A DNA stretch of 64,000 nt from Toxoplasma gondii ME49. Taxonomy: Eukaryota > Apicomplexa > Conoidasida > Eucoccidiorida > Sarcocystidae. The notes under the pieces were generated by a model. That model searched no databases. It had not been told where the DNA came from and was given only the letters and a program-made list of their open reading frames with translations. Numbering within the stretch: the stretch's first letter is position 1; every line of letters begins with the position of its first letter. Shown piece after piece: positions 12,501 through 23,483 of the stretch. Where the stretch lies: positions 3,001,189 through 3,065,188 of the forward strand of contig NC_031475.1 in assembly GCF_000006565.2 (NCBI RefSeq). Reading direction: 5' to 3'. The position numbers and the translations under genes are program-made.

Positions 12501-13741
12501 TTCAGCATTCAAGAAACAGTTGTTGAAGACGGGAGACCATCGTCGATTGGTTTTCCGTGCGAGCCCCGAGGCCTTTTCTTTCACTTCTTTCATCTGAAAA
12601 TCGTTCCCGCTTCTCACCCTGAATATGCCGGTTTATTGCTGTGGTGTACCTGTCCTCTTCAGCAAGTACGTACTATCTCACCGAAACTGTCTCACACTGT
12701 GTAGGCTTGTCCATATGTGTTTTTGTGTCAGTCTCTTTCCTGTTTCGTCCTCTTTCCACTCGTTGATTCGCATCATAAATAAGTGAAGAAAGACGTATTT
12801 TCATGTATGTATATGTATATCTATATGTATGCACATCTATGTATGGATGCATGTGGATTTGGTGTAAGAATTGTGTATACAGTTCCAAATTTTTTTCTTA
12901 CCTCTGGCCGTCTTCTTGACGCGTCTTGGATATTTTCTCTTTTCAGCTGCGGCGTTTGATTGCCTTCTTTTTCTCTTCAGAATGTAGGTTGGCCAGAGAG
13001 CCCATCGCACCGGCACAGCTACTCGGTAGCACCACGAAACTTTTCGATTTTTCTCAATCTTCTTCTTCCTCGCTTTCTCGCTCCGTTTCAGGCAGTAAGC
13101 TTCCGATTTTCAGGCTCTGGAAAATGGAAGCTCCAGCGCATGCAGAGAAAGACAGAAATGTGTTTGCCGGAACGACGTGCCTCTCTGTAATCGAACGAGA
13201 CAGTTCTGCTCGTTCGACTGTTTCTCCCGCGCTCTTTGTGACGGTCGCGAGAGATTCGTGGGTTTCCAAACAACACGGATTTCTAGAAACTTGCACTCCA
13301 GGATGGATTGCGCCGTTCCAGGTTCTCGCGTCGTTGGACCTGAAAAGCGTCTTCGAAAGAAAAGTATGAGAGTGCGGGGGGAGACACTTGAGGGAGAAGA
13401 GAGACGTCAAACTGCTTTGCAGCTGCGGTGGGCTGCAAGCGCTGTATCGCGTCCTTCTTCGCTCGAGATTCGGCGTCGTGTGGACGCGTTCCATCTGCGA
13501 AAGTGTCAAACCTCACCCGGACTCAGCTTCGAGGGAAAGAGCTAAAATAAACGTTGAAGGAACTTCACCCAGTCTGTCCGCTGTGTTATCTGCTGCATCT
13601 GCAGCTGGTAAGTTGAAGAGCGCTTCGCAGAGGCAGAGAAAGCAAGACAGAATGCGATCAAGGGAGGTAGAAGAAATCGGCGGCACAAAGAGGATGAGGA
13701 GCAACAGGTGATGGGGGAAGAAAGTGAAAAGGGTGATAGAG

Positions 13742-13772
<31 letters not shown>

Positions 13773-14788
13773 GAGAAAGTTCAGAAAAGGGATGAAAGGC
13801 AGACAGGAGAGGGGAAGAAAAGGAGCAGAGAGAGGAAAGAAAAACAGAGAAAGGAAGTGGAGTCTCGCGGGAGTCCGGTGAGGATGAGAGTGCAGCTGTT
13901 AACAGAGAGGATGAAAAAGGAACGTATCAACGGACAGACTTGCACTCGTTCTTCCCTGCCGTTTGCTTCAGGATTGTAGTCACGCTCTGTGCCTGTCTCT
14001 CTGCAGGCTCTCGCAGGCTTAGGCTTTGCGGCAGTAAGTCACTCGGGGAGCGAACCTCGTCGCGGGTCGTCTCGTCCACCCTTCTCAAGGAACGCCGAAA
14101 AAGAAGCTCAGACAGAGTCGTACTCGGGAACATCTCACGCATCCAGCGTTTTCGGGGGAGCGATCGATATCTCCAGAGACAAGCAGTTCGAAAACAGCAG
14201 CAGAGGAGATGAGGAAAGTGACCTGCCGGCAAATCTAGCCGCTTGTTCTTGTGCCATCGCAACAGACGGACGAAGCCTCAACGGAAGGAGCGACACTAGA
14301 GTATTCGTTTTCCTCGTTCGCAGTTGATTGGAGTCGTTTGCCTTCGCTCTGTACGGAGAAACACGCACTTGCGAAAGGCGACAGACAATGGGCGAAAAGA
14401 AATGTTTTCCTCTAAGTCGGAATGCGAAACGAAAGAGCAGAAAGAGCGCTTCGCTGTGTCAACGTCTGGCGCCCTGCCCTCGAGCGTCTGTACAATTCAG
14501 TACGTAAGATCAAAAAAAAGAAGACTTTTCTGGTTTTCGACTTTCTTTCTGCGCATTTGGAGACAGCTTCCGGGAACGGGGTCCTGGGCAAGGTGCAAAC
14601 AAAACACACATGCTTGCGTTTTCGTAAATCCCAGTAAGGTCTATCGTGGCAATGGCATCCCACTCAAGTTCAGCGTACCACGAGCGTAGTTTATAAGTGT
14701 ATTCTTTGGTTTCCCCTCGAAATACATCTAGAAAGCACTGCAAAAGTAGTGGAGCCTCCCCATGTGCACCCGTAACCAACTATTCCAT

Positions 14789-14824
<36 letters not shown>

Positions 14825-14903
14825 GAATACATATATATGTATATCGGAATATATGCATGGACAAATATATAGAGACACACACAAATTTATACGTGTACAA
14901 CCA

Positions 14904-14941
<38 letters not shown>

Positions 14942-17900
14942 CAAGCAGGTTCATGTACCCATATATACGTGTCGAGGGCGAGGGTTGCAGATGTTTCTGT
15001 ATATGTGAATGTAAGTTTGTGAATGCAGACTATGTATGGATTTGTCTCTGTGTGTTAGAGGCACAAGTGCGTGTGAAGTTTACGCGGGATAAATGTAATC
15101 GTTTTGCTGTGGCTGGGCTTCTCTCGGCTCTGGGTTCATCAGGCAGTGAGATTTGTTGCGGCTTTCGGAGAATCCGACTAAGCAAAGCAGATAGCATATA
15201 CATGCCCGGTATTACGCATTCATATATATATATATATATATATAAATATGTATGTAAATATATTTACATATAGATGTATATATACCTATTTTCACACTTG
15301 TTTATTTTTATCCATATACATGTATATATTTGTCTGTTTGTCATTTTTACTTTTGTCTATCCAAAACGATTTCTGCTTCAGTGTTTGAAGTTCTTCGGGA
15401 TTCTGGCTTATATTCAAAATGACATTTTTCATGTTTTTCTGTCTCTTCTTTTGTGCGCACACTGCCCAGCTTGTAAGCCTTCTGCTCACTCACCTCGGAC
15501 TTTTACTCTTTTTCTCGGGTGTTGTTCAACTTCCGCGGACTTTGAGTCTCGTTGTCTTCTTTTCACCGCTGTTTCGTTGTTTCCTCCGCCTTGTCCTCTT
15601 GTTTCTTTTATCCTTTCCCTTTTTCTGCTCGATGTTTCCACCTCAGGTTTCTTGTCTCCTCCCCTTCGCTTGCTTCTTTTCTTACTTTCGAGCCTCTCCC
15701 TTTTCCTGTTTTTGCTTCCCTTTTTTTCGCCTTTTCGCTTCCACACCTCGGCAGCAATTCCTCCAACACAGTTGAGGACCGAGTCTAGTTATTCTTGTTC
15801 ATGACATTTCCCTATATAGATGGACAAGGTTGTCTCTCTTTTTCTCTCTTCCTATCTATTTATATGTATACAGACAGATGCACGTACTGTTGCATACACC
15901 ATTCATGATTCATGATACCTGGAGGCAAGACCTTCGCTAGAGGGTTGCCAGCTCAAGCTGTTCTTCTCTCCGCATCGAGCTGTTTGTGAGAAAAGCCGCT
16001 GAATCCCCGGCTGTTAAGCGTGAGTGTTCCTGTCTGCAGTATGTAGGTTTCTTTGCTTTCTTATTTCTATTCAGGGTTCATGGAATGTGACCCAACAGCG
16101 AGGGAAATGGGTTGTCTCTGGGTTGTTTTCTGCGGGAAGCGGTTGCATTCTCTATCACTTTTCGGCGTGTTTTCGCTTCTTTCTTTCTCTTCGACAGACG
16201 TTTTTTCTTTTTATATTCTAGAATTCCTCTCTGCTTGTTTTCTTCCTGCTTCTGTTTCTGGAAGTTCTGTTCCCAACGCTTGAAGTGGATGGCTGCATCG
16301 CCTTAAGTGTTCCATGTTTTAGTCATCTCGACTCGTCGTCTCAGTCCACTGCTCTTTCTTTCCTATCTCTTCTCTTTCTCCGTCTCGCAGGCCAACAAAC
16401 ACTCAGTAAGAATATCCACTTTTTCGCGTTTCTCGAAAATTTCTGCATGGGGACTCTCCACTCGTCTAGCCTTCAAACAGAGGCTCCCAACCACCAAGCA
16501 GGCAACACATGAAGTATTCTGCTTTTCGAAATCTTTCGCTCCTTCTCTAAAGGAGTTACAATCTCCCAAGTCTCTTCCTACCTCTCGCTTTGTAAGCTTG
16601 TATACCGATATATTCACAAATAAATATAATATATATATATATATATCAATATATATATATATACATGCATATGTATTGATCTAGCAGTCATGAATGTATA
16701 TTCATATATATATATATATATGGATATACGTGCATATGGAAATATACCATCTTTACTTCTACAAAGGTTTGCCGCATATAAACATATGAATATATATATA
16801 TATATATATATATAGCGAGGGAGAGAGACATATATACATATATAGACATATACATATATATATATATATATATATGTATCCACCATAGATTCGTAGTTAT
16901 GTGTTTTGAGGCTAGGAGTATGTGCGATACGTGGACGGGATGAGTCTGTTGAGTTTTTCACTTTTTTCGTGCGTTATCTCAGTGGTGTTTTGTCGATCAT
17001 GTTTTCTCAACGCAGTGTTCTGCTCTTTCGCTTTCGTCTGTTTTCAGTGGGTGAGTCTCCTTTGAGTTAGCGGCGAACACGAAAGCGTTTGCCTTTTTTG
17101 GTCGCCGTTTCATATCGGTGGCGTTTCTCAAAGATCCTCGTCCTGCTGCATGCTGGACCTTTTTAATTTTTCAGAACGTGAGGGCCTCCACGGTTCACTC
17201 CCTTTTCTCGCGTCTCCCAGCGCAAGAAAGAAACATCAGGAACTCGATGCTGGCAAACAGACGACGCAGGCACCACTGCTTCTGCGACAAACATTACTTT
17301 GTTCCACGGGCGAGAACGAAACGTCGTATTGCCGCAGAAGGAATACCTCATTTGTCGATAGATGCTGTCCTGTGAATAACGGAAAGCGTTGTGTCTTTAC
17401 TCCAGTTCTGTCTCTGTTCGTCCTCGGTGTTCTTGCAGCCTGTAAGAATGGGGTGTTTGTGATACTGTTTCGATGCGACAGAAACATGCGGGGAAACAAA
17501 GAGAACAGACTCCTTTCAGTCTCGGGATGCTTTTCGACACACTTGAATCTCTGGATCAACTTCGGAAAGGAATTGAGTTTGGGGACGGGGACGGCGCAGA
17601 TATCAGGCTGAATTTCCTCAAAAGTCGAACCTAAACGTTCAACTGCCACGTTACTGCAGGCTGAGTTTCACCTGATTGGGTTGCAAATTTTTTCTTTATT
17701 TGCGGCTTGTTTTGTTTCCTTGATTCCGCGGTTCCACTTGTTTCTTTTCCCCGTATTCAAACTGTTTCCGTATGTTTGCATTCCGAGGGAACTGTCTACG
17801 AGTCTCGTTGTGTTTTTTCTTGACAGCCGTCGGTGAGTTTTTGACCCAAGAACGCGAGAGAGAGGAACATGACACGAGAGGACGGAGGGGACAGACGCAC

Positions 17901-20900
17901 ATGTCGTGGAAGAAAAGTAAATCGGTCTCACTGTCGCTGGCCTGTTGCGACGCACCGCCAAGAGAAACTCTTCTTCTCTTGAACGAATTTGGATGGCGTG
18001 TCTGCCCTGCTTTCTCAAACCGCGACTGGGGTCTCTTCCAGGCGCATGTTGCTTTCGAGAAAAACTGCAAACTTTTCTCTCACAAACAGAGGAAGGACTT
18101 GGCGCGTGGCTGAGAGAGATGAACCCCACAAAGGGCACAAAACGAAAAAACAAGAGATGGTCGCAGGAGCTCTCGTTTTCTGACTTCTTCTCCAGCTTGT
18201 AAGGCGTATACGACGTCTTGGCTCTGCCTCCGTCCTTTGTGCTGTTGGCTGCGCTCCCTCTGCGCTTTTCCTTTCTCGGCTGTCGTTGTGAGTTTTTGAT
18301 ATAATGCGCTACCGTGGTCCCCACACTTTGCTCCTTGACGTATTCTAGGCTGAATCTTCTTTAAAGTTTTCCTGTCTTGGTTTTTCTTCTCATTGGTTTG
18401 CGAATCGGCGGAAGAGGCTAAGAAAGGTGATAGAGTGTCGGAGCACTGTTTCGTTTGTTTCTTTCGCTCGCTTTCTCTCTCGAACGTTCCTCTCTGCTTC
18501 TTTTTCTCCATCCTATTTCCACGTCTTTCCTTGGCGCGCCCCTGTAGGAAGTAAGGAGCTGAGTGACTTCAACTCTGCACTAAACTCAAAACTGAACGGC
18601 GAAGCAAGACTTTTGGGAGAGGAGAAAGACACAAACGTCGCAGAGAAGCAGAAACAAACACTCCTAGTTCCAAACAGTCGAGCGTGTCAATGTTTCAGGT
18701 GCTGCCCTGAGTGTTTTGACAAACAAGGCAAATAGACCCCCGAAACTTCCCCGCATTTGCCTTGTTCCTGGCGTTTTTGCTGCGGTCAACGAACAATTCT
18801 GAAGGAAGTAGGAGTCTTGGAAACGAAGGCGACGAAACGGAATTTACGTAGATTTTGGACTCCTCGGGATGCGTCGTTTTCTCAGCTCCACTGCCGAACG
18901 TCGTGAACTAAGCGTCGACATGCGACACAACGAATACACGGATTGTTTTCAGCGCAGTTGCCCGTATACAGTTATATAGATACACCGGCGGAAGGACAGA
19001 GCCGTGTCTCGCTGCGGCCGACAAGACTAGAGAAAGAATCGTTTCTCAAACGTTTCGCTCGATGGACCTCCAAGGCGTTTTCGGGCAACAGAGCAACGTA
19101 ACCTCGCTGGAAAAGATTCGCTTCCACTTCCCTATGTATGGTAAATGTCTTGCAAAGATGGATTTAGATAGGCACATGAACGGGAGCACATCACGCATGC
19201 ACTTAAGTCGCTTCCAACTATCAGGCGCGCGGCCAGGTGTAAAAACAGGCCCTTCCACGGGTCTGTGTTCTTCTCAAGCTTGACGGCGGAGTGCTTCGTT
19301 CCGTGTGAATCTGCGCCAGATCGTACGTTTTCCTTCTCCGAGAAAGGCAAAGACTACACAGCAACACGGACGCAGTTTACTGCAGGTTGCTGTACATGAG
19401 TCATCGCGCCTCGGTGGGGGTGAAGACCCTCGAGTAGAAAACAAAGAAACTGTCGAGTCAACACCTTCTGGGATTCCACTCCTTCACATTGCCCTTTGGT
19501 GTACCTACGGAGAAACGTGGATCCGCCGCTTCTGGTTTGAACTCAGCGCAAAGACGAAGGTCGCATCCGTCGACTTTTGTGGAACTCCTTGCGTCTTTTA
19601 CCGCGCAACCATTTGCCCTTTTCCTCTTCTGCAGAAAGTAAGTGCAGAAAAAGCGTAGGACGGAAGGCCGTGACGACGTCAACGGTTTCTGCTCTGTCAC
19701 AGCAAAGAGGCAGTGTGATCCCTTTGTGTTGCTCGCGAAATCGGCTCATGTTTGAAAACAGCTTCCGTCGTCCTCTAGGTCTGTGAATACACACATGCAC
19801 AGACAATGCAGTGCCCAACGATCAGCAACGTGGAAGGGATGCATCAACGAAACTTACGTATCTCCACAAGTACTTGTCTGGTTTCGCTCTCAACAGAAAA
19901 GTCACTCTCTACGCATTCAAAATTCAGAAGTAGTTTCACATATATATATATGTATATATATATGTATATATGTATATATATATATGTATATTTGTACATA
20001 TGTAAGGGGGAAACGTGACACGCGTGTAGCTCTGTTGGTTTCACTGCTCCAGTTGGATATTTTTTATATCCAACTTGTGTCGCTGAACGCGCCGTCACAC
20101 ATACGGGCGTTTTTCCGCATATTCCAGGCGATTTCTGGCCTCTCAAAACGATCCGCAGATTCCAGGTAGCTGCATGCAGCTAACGAATTCCATCCCACAT
20201 GGAGGAACGAAACACGACCGAGAAGTTCACTCTCAAGAAGCCGGATCTCCTCAGCGAAATATGCGGCCCTTTGTTGTGTTTCCTCAACTCACTGGAGACA
20301 AACGGTGTGTGCATAATTCTTTCCTTTTCTCTGATGTTGTCCTTCTGTGGTTCTCAGCAAGTACGTCGTGTCTCCCACCGTCTGACAAGCGTTTCCGTTG
20401 CTCCTCAGGTCCCGCGAACCAAGACCGACGTATTGATTGCATGTGTGTCTGTGCACCTTCGCTGTTTTTGCCTGTGCCTCATCTCCAGAATGTACGAAGA
20501 CGCATGTGTCTCACAAGTAGACAACCTGAGTTTTATAAATAATCCAGCGGTGTTGATAAAGAAAAAGGATAGGTCGCGGAACAGACACAGCAACGACAGG
20601 TGTGATGGGGGTAAAAGAACAGCACCGGTTGGGTTTCACCACACAAGCAGATTGGATTTTTCTCATTCTGCGCGTCTTTCGTCTTCTCCCGTTTTCACAT
20701 CATCTCTTCTCAGTTGGTAGGTTCCACTCCAGTTCAGCGCCATGCGGTGTGATTAAAAGGAAGCCCAGTTCGTAGGGAAAAAGCATATTCGCGAGAAAGC
20801 ATGAACTGAGGATAAACTGTCTATCTGCGTGCACCCTAAAACGATGTGCAGATTTCGTTCGATACGCCTCTGCTTCCACCTGGTTACGTTTGGTGAGGAA

Positions 20901-21262
20901 CAGACGGACCGCATAAAAAGCGTTTTGCCCCGTGACAGTTCTGGCTGTACATCAGGGACAGGCATGAGTAAAACCGAAGCACACAACCCGGTGTTGGCGA
21001 CGCAGTTCGTTCCACGCTGTTCGTGGTCCTGTGTGCTCCGACAAACGATTTGCGATGTGGAGAGATTCCCGTTCTTTCGGAAGACAAATGGATACTTTAG
21101 AAAGATTTCAAAGATGTGTCTTCTCTTCGCTGACTGCGAGTACGCACTTGCGACCCAGGAACAAGACCGTGCCTCCTGGCCTGAGGGATTTTTCTTGGGT
21201 GTTTGTCACGGTTGTCCGATGACGCTTTTCCCTCTGCTTTCTTGATTCAGGACAAAATATAA
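1228..21262 (+). CDS. Micro-exon gene: secreted/membrane protein of about 282 aa in about 43 exons, 27 of them a single codon
   Basis: No family is recognised. Exon 1 (1228-1508) starts at the ATG of MHFSRSTRAG and encodes a signal peptide (hydrophobic about residues 9-20) and a basic, Ser/Thr-rich stretch. Exon 2 (2718-3000) joins it in phase 2 and carries a membrane segment (about residues 100-120, LQWGALGLAVLALAASAGF) and a charged, Lys/Gln/Arg-rich region. From the GTAAGC donor at 3001 every further exon is phase 0. About 41 exons of 3-42 nt follow (see the three block entries), ending in GAC AAA ATA TAA at 21251-21262. Together they add about 94 residues: an amphipathic, Leu/Lys/Glu-rich part, a second membrane helix (about residues 242-256) and a polar tail. 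Signal peptide plus basic region could be an apicoplast bipartite leader or a secretory protein; this is inference. Introns are about 50-1470 nt. A few micro-exons are uncertain, and one or two may be missing. Confidence 0.72.
2583..2640 (+). repeat. 12-bp tandem repeat TGTCTCTTRTCT in intron 1
   Basis: About five near-perfect copies of a pyrimidine-rich 12-mer lie about 80 nt before the acceptor of exon 2 of the micro-exon gene. It may add to the polypyrimidine signal. It appears on the opposite strand as a KRQD-type repeat in spurious open frames. Confidence 0.8.
3529..3563 (+). other. Unresolved candidate exon of the micro-exon gene (35 nt as bounded by visible splice sites)
   Basis: A pyrimidine-rich tract and CTATCAG precede CAT at 3529, and a GTGAGA donor follows at 3564. 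In phase 0 the segment reads HVQSKRQILEA, which fits the helical character of the neighbouring exons. However, 35 nt (or 26 or 14 with inner CAG acceptors) would shift the frame and create an early stop in the downstream micro-exons. Either it is a decoy, a 33-nt exon with a non-GT donor, or part of an alternative transcript. Confidence 0.3.
3848..4018. repeat. (TA)n microsatellite cluster in a micro-exon gene intron
   Basis: Two long TA/TATG-type tracts (about 3848-3888 and 3942-4018) lie in the intron between the VY and Q exons. They are simple-sequence DNA with no coding or RNA-gene signal. Confidence 0.9.
9180..9400. repeat. Two (TA)n tracts in a micro-exon gene intron
   Basis: TA tracts at about 9180-9204 and 9374-9399, with AT-rich sequence between them, sit between the REK and LPSA exons. 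Confidence 0.85.
12467..12498. repeat. (TA)n microsatellite in a micro-exon gene intron
   Basis: Uninterrupted TA tract between the single-codon exons at 12287 and 12663. Confidence 0.9.
13748..13772. repeat. (GA)n tract
   Basis: Purine dinucleotide run in the intron after the single-codon exon at 13605; the surrounding 200 nt are also purine-rich. Confidence 0.85.
14780..14938. repeat. (TA)n tracts in a micro-exon gene intron
   Basis: TA tracts at about 14790-14840 and 14908-14936 lie between the Y exon (14501) and the A exon (15143). Confidence 0.85.
16625..16880. repeat. Cluster of five (TA)n tracts
   Basis: Repeated TA/TATACA tracts fill about 250 nt of the intron between the ANKHS exon and the W exon. 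Confidence 0.85.
19938..20004. repeat. (TATG/TATA)n microsatellite
   Basis: Imperfect TA/TG-rich tract in the intron between the K exon (19635) and the Q exon (20358). Confidence 0.85.
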
Positions 21263-22333
21263 GCCAGCTACACATAGGAAGGGGAATCGTCAGCTCACAA
21301 TGACCCTGCTACCAATCGCCTCCTGCCAAAACAACGAAGCGAATGCGCGGTTGTTCCCTATCCGCGAAGGAAACAGCAACGCCACGCAGAAATTTGCCTT
21401 CTACGTACAACGTTGCACTGTTGCCACCCACCTCTGCGCGCCTATTGTTCACGTGTCACAAAGAAATACCCGACCAACGCAGTGCACAGAGATGGTAGTA
21501 AAGACCGAGTCCAGAACGAGCACTCGCTTTTATTACAGAAACGAGGTAGTGTTTCCGTCCGTCCTTGTCATGTGAACGTGTATCCAAACAGTCGCCCGTG
21601 GATCAACAATCACAAGAAAACGTGGGCAACTGAATGAGATACACAATGATTCGCTAAACCGCATCCGTCTCCCTTCAGGAATACCCTGAACCGTTAACAC
21701 CAACAGCTACCTACTGACCGAATGAACCAGGCGACGTCTTTGGGGACAACACCGGCCACACCCATACCTTTCTCGTGGAACGTCTACGTTCAGTTCAGTG
21801 AAGCCTGGTGGTTGCAGTGTTGTTCTAGGATTTCCGCTTTCTTCTTTTGGAAGAACGGCTGATCTCGACTTTCCGTCCTTCCAAGAACTGTGCTTATGTA
21901 CTGAAACAAGGGGCGCTGGCTGCGAATTTGAAACCTCACGTTGCTTTGTTTTTCTGTTGTCGTCAGGGGCCATGCGGCTCCTCCGGAACAGTCGCCTCTA
22001 TTTCATGCCGAAGGGTTATAACACACCTATTCAACTCTAATTCGCTTACGGTCTTGAACCGTTGAACGCTAGGTTTCTGGATACGCGCTGCGACGATAAA
22101 CCGCAGACACGCGATACGCACTACCTCGACGGACAAGTCCTCTAAAGAAAAACCGTCACGCATGAGGCTGCCCATCAACCAGGTTTTCTCGGCTGGCGCC
22201 AGCAAACGGGAGGTCTTCTTTGCAATCCTACTCGTACTATTTATTATCTTGCACTGTCAACAGTTCTCCCACACCTTTACATTTTCATGAGGTTCCTCCG
22301 TGTTCCCCTGCCCCACGAACGGCATCGCTGCCT
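21263..22333. other. Convergent intergenic region (3' flanks)
   Basis: The micro-exon gene ends at 21262 on the + strand and the small heat-shock gene ends at 22334 on the - strand, so this stretch should hold two 3' untranslated regions. An open frame at about 21252-21575 would continue the last micro-exon if it were read in phase 2, but that phase gives a stop in the upstream exons. No other feature is supported. Confidence 0.6.
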
Positions 22334-23483
22334 CTACTTCACGCTGATTTGTTGCTTTGCGCCCCCTGAATCCTCGACCTTGATCGTGACACGTAGAACG
22401 CCGTTGTCCATTGCCGCACTGATTCCGTCGGGCTTGTAATTACTCGGGAGCTGGAACCGGCGCGCAAAATAACCGGACACTCGCTCAGTCAAAATGTTCT
22501 TTGTTTTGCCATCGTCCACTTTCTCCGCTTCTTTCGAGGTCTTCTCTCCTGCCAGGGCAGCACGGAGCAACGCGATTCCGTCGTCATGCACGAAAAAAAT
22601 CACCTGGTTAAAGCGGAATCTTCAGCGCTGCCTGCTGTCCCCAGTTCTATCAGAGAAAGCTTACGTGCCATCTTCATTCGGCTAAGCTTCTTGTGCCTTT
22701 TTTGTAACATCTACAACTGGGGCTACAAGTTTGCACTGCAAGATTCCTTTCCTTCCAGATCCATTTTCTACTACCACAGTTTATTACGATAGCCACAGGT
22801 GCCGAGACAGTCAACGAGCTTTTGTCCTCAGTGCAACATGTCCACTGAACTCAAATACGTTTACGTCCCCGATACTCGTGTACAGTGGTGTATGTCTTCT
22901 GTGCCGGCGCCTCGTCAGCAAGCACGTTCCGATAACGCATGCACGTTGTGCATCTGACGGATACACCGTCGACAGACGATTTACCTTTGATAACGATGGC
23001 TCCGTTGTCGACTTCTATGGTTACGTCATCTTTCTGAAGACCTGGCAAGTCAGCCAAAATAATCATTTCCTTCTTTTTGCTGTCGAACTCCACGTCGACT
23101 CTGGGTCTCCACGTGATGTCCTCCATCATTTCGTTTGCGGTGAGGGCCGTCTCGAACAACATATCGTCGATGGGATTAAGACCGACTCCACCCCAAAACT
23201 GCACAGATGCACACATCTGTGGCACGACCATCCCTCCTACTCAAGGCGTAACACAAAGGGAAACCAGTATTACATCCAAGCTCCTATTTTTCGGTTGTAG
23301 CATGCGCCTCTCGTCACGGCTACACTCCGGTACACCGAACTTGCCGCTATCGCCGCCCGTGAGCTTTTCCTCTTCGAAAATCCCAACTTTTCCCTTCAGG
23401 TCCACCATCGCTGTCAGTCTTACCGGGGGAGGGTAGTACGCCAGAGCAAACGGGCTTACTTCATCCAAATAGTCTAGCTGCAT
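22334..23483 (-). CDS. Small heat-shock protein (HSP20/alpha-crystallin family), 3 exons
   Basis: ATP-independent chaperone of the sHSP family, predicted 212 aa. Exons on the - strand: 23483-23274, 23198-22985 and 22548-22334; joins are phase 0 and phase 1. The start is the ATG of MQLDYLDEVSPFALAYYPPP; an in-frame TGA lies just upstream. The N-terminal arm is unusual, with a YYPPPV motif. The alpha-crystallin domain runs from about residue 97 (ITWRPRVDVEFD) through ILADLPGLQKDDVTIEV and the second splice (VIKG|EKTSKE) to the signature GVLRVTI near the C-terminus, followed by a short tail. Toxoplasma has several sHSPs, including a pellicle-associated Hsp20 and bradyzoite BAG1; the N-terminal arm suggests the Hsp20-type member, but this was not checked. 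The first intron is only 75 nt. Confidence 0.85.

Larger units (their letters stand above)
11165..14033 (+). other. Micro-exon block B (exons 16-26)
   Basis: Exons: 11165-11167 (P); 11513-11515 (M); 11647-11649 (T); 11926-11928 (L); 12287-12289 (A); 12663-12665 (Q); 12981-12983 (N); 13092-13094 (A); 13322-13363 (14 codons, VLASLD to FERK); 13605-13607 (L); 14007-14033 (ALAGLGFAA). Eight consecutive exons here are single codons. Introns of 108-400 nt separate them. The 42-nt exon has a weaker acceptor context and a GTATGA donor, but its frame and content fit both neighbours. The last two exons begin the second membrane helix. Confidence 0.7.
14501..21262 (+). other. Micro-exon block C (exons 27-43, with the stop codon)
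   Basis: Exons: 14501-14503 (Y); 15143-15145 (A); 15470-15472 (L); 16040-16042 (Y); 16391-16405 (ANKHS); 17048-17050 (W); 17175-17177 (N); 17439-17441 (P); 17827-17832 (PS); 18196-18198 (L); 18548-18550 (E, acceptor TAG); 19635-19637 (K); 20358-20360 (Q); 20409-20429 (VPRTKTD, weak donor GTATTG and a preceding intron of only 48 nt, so least certain); 20489-20491 (N); 20714-20716 (L); 21251-21262 (DKI and TAA). The first four complete the membrane helix begun in block B; the rest form a polar tail. Confidence 0.66.

Noticed and set aside
21252..21575. Reading the last micro-exon in phase 2 as a long terminal exon
   Set aside because: Phase 2 through the preceding micro-exons creates a stop within the first exons after 3726, whereas phase 0 stays open to the TAA at 21260.
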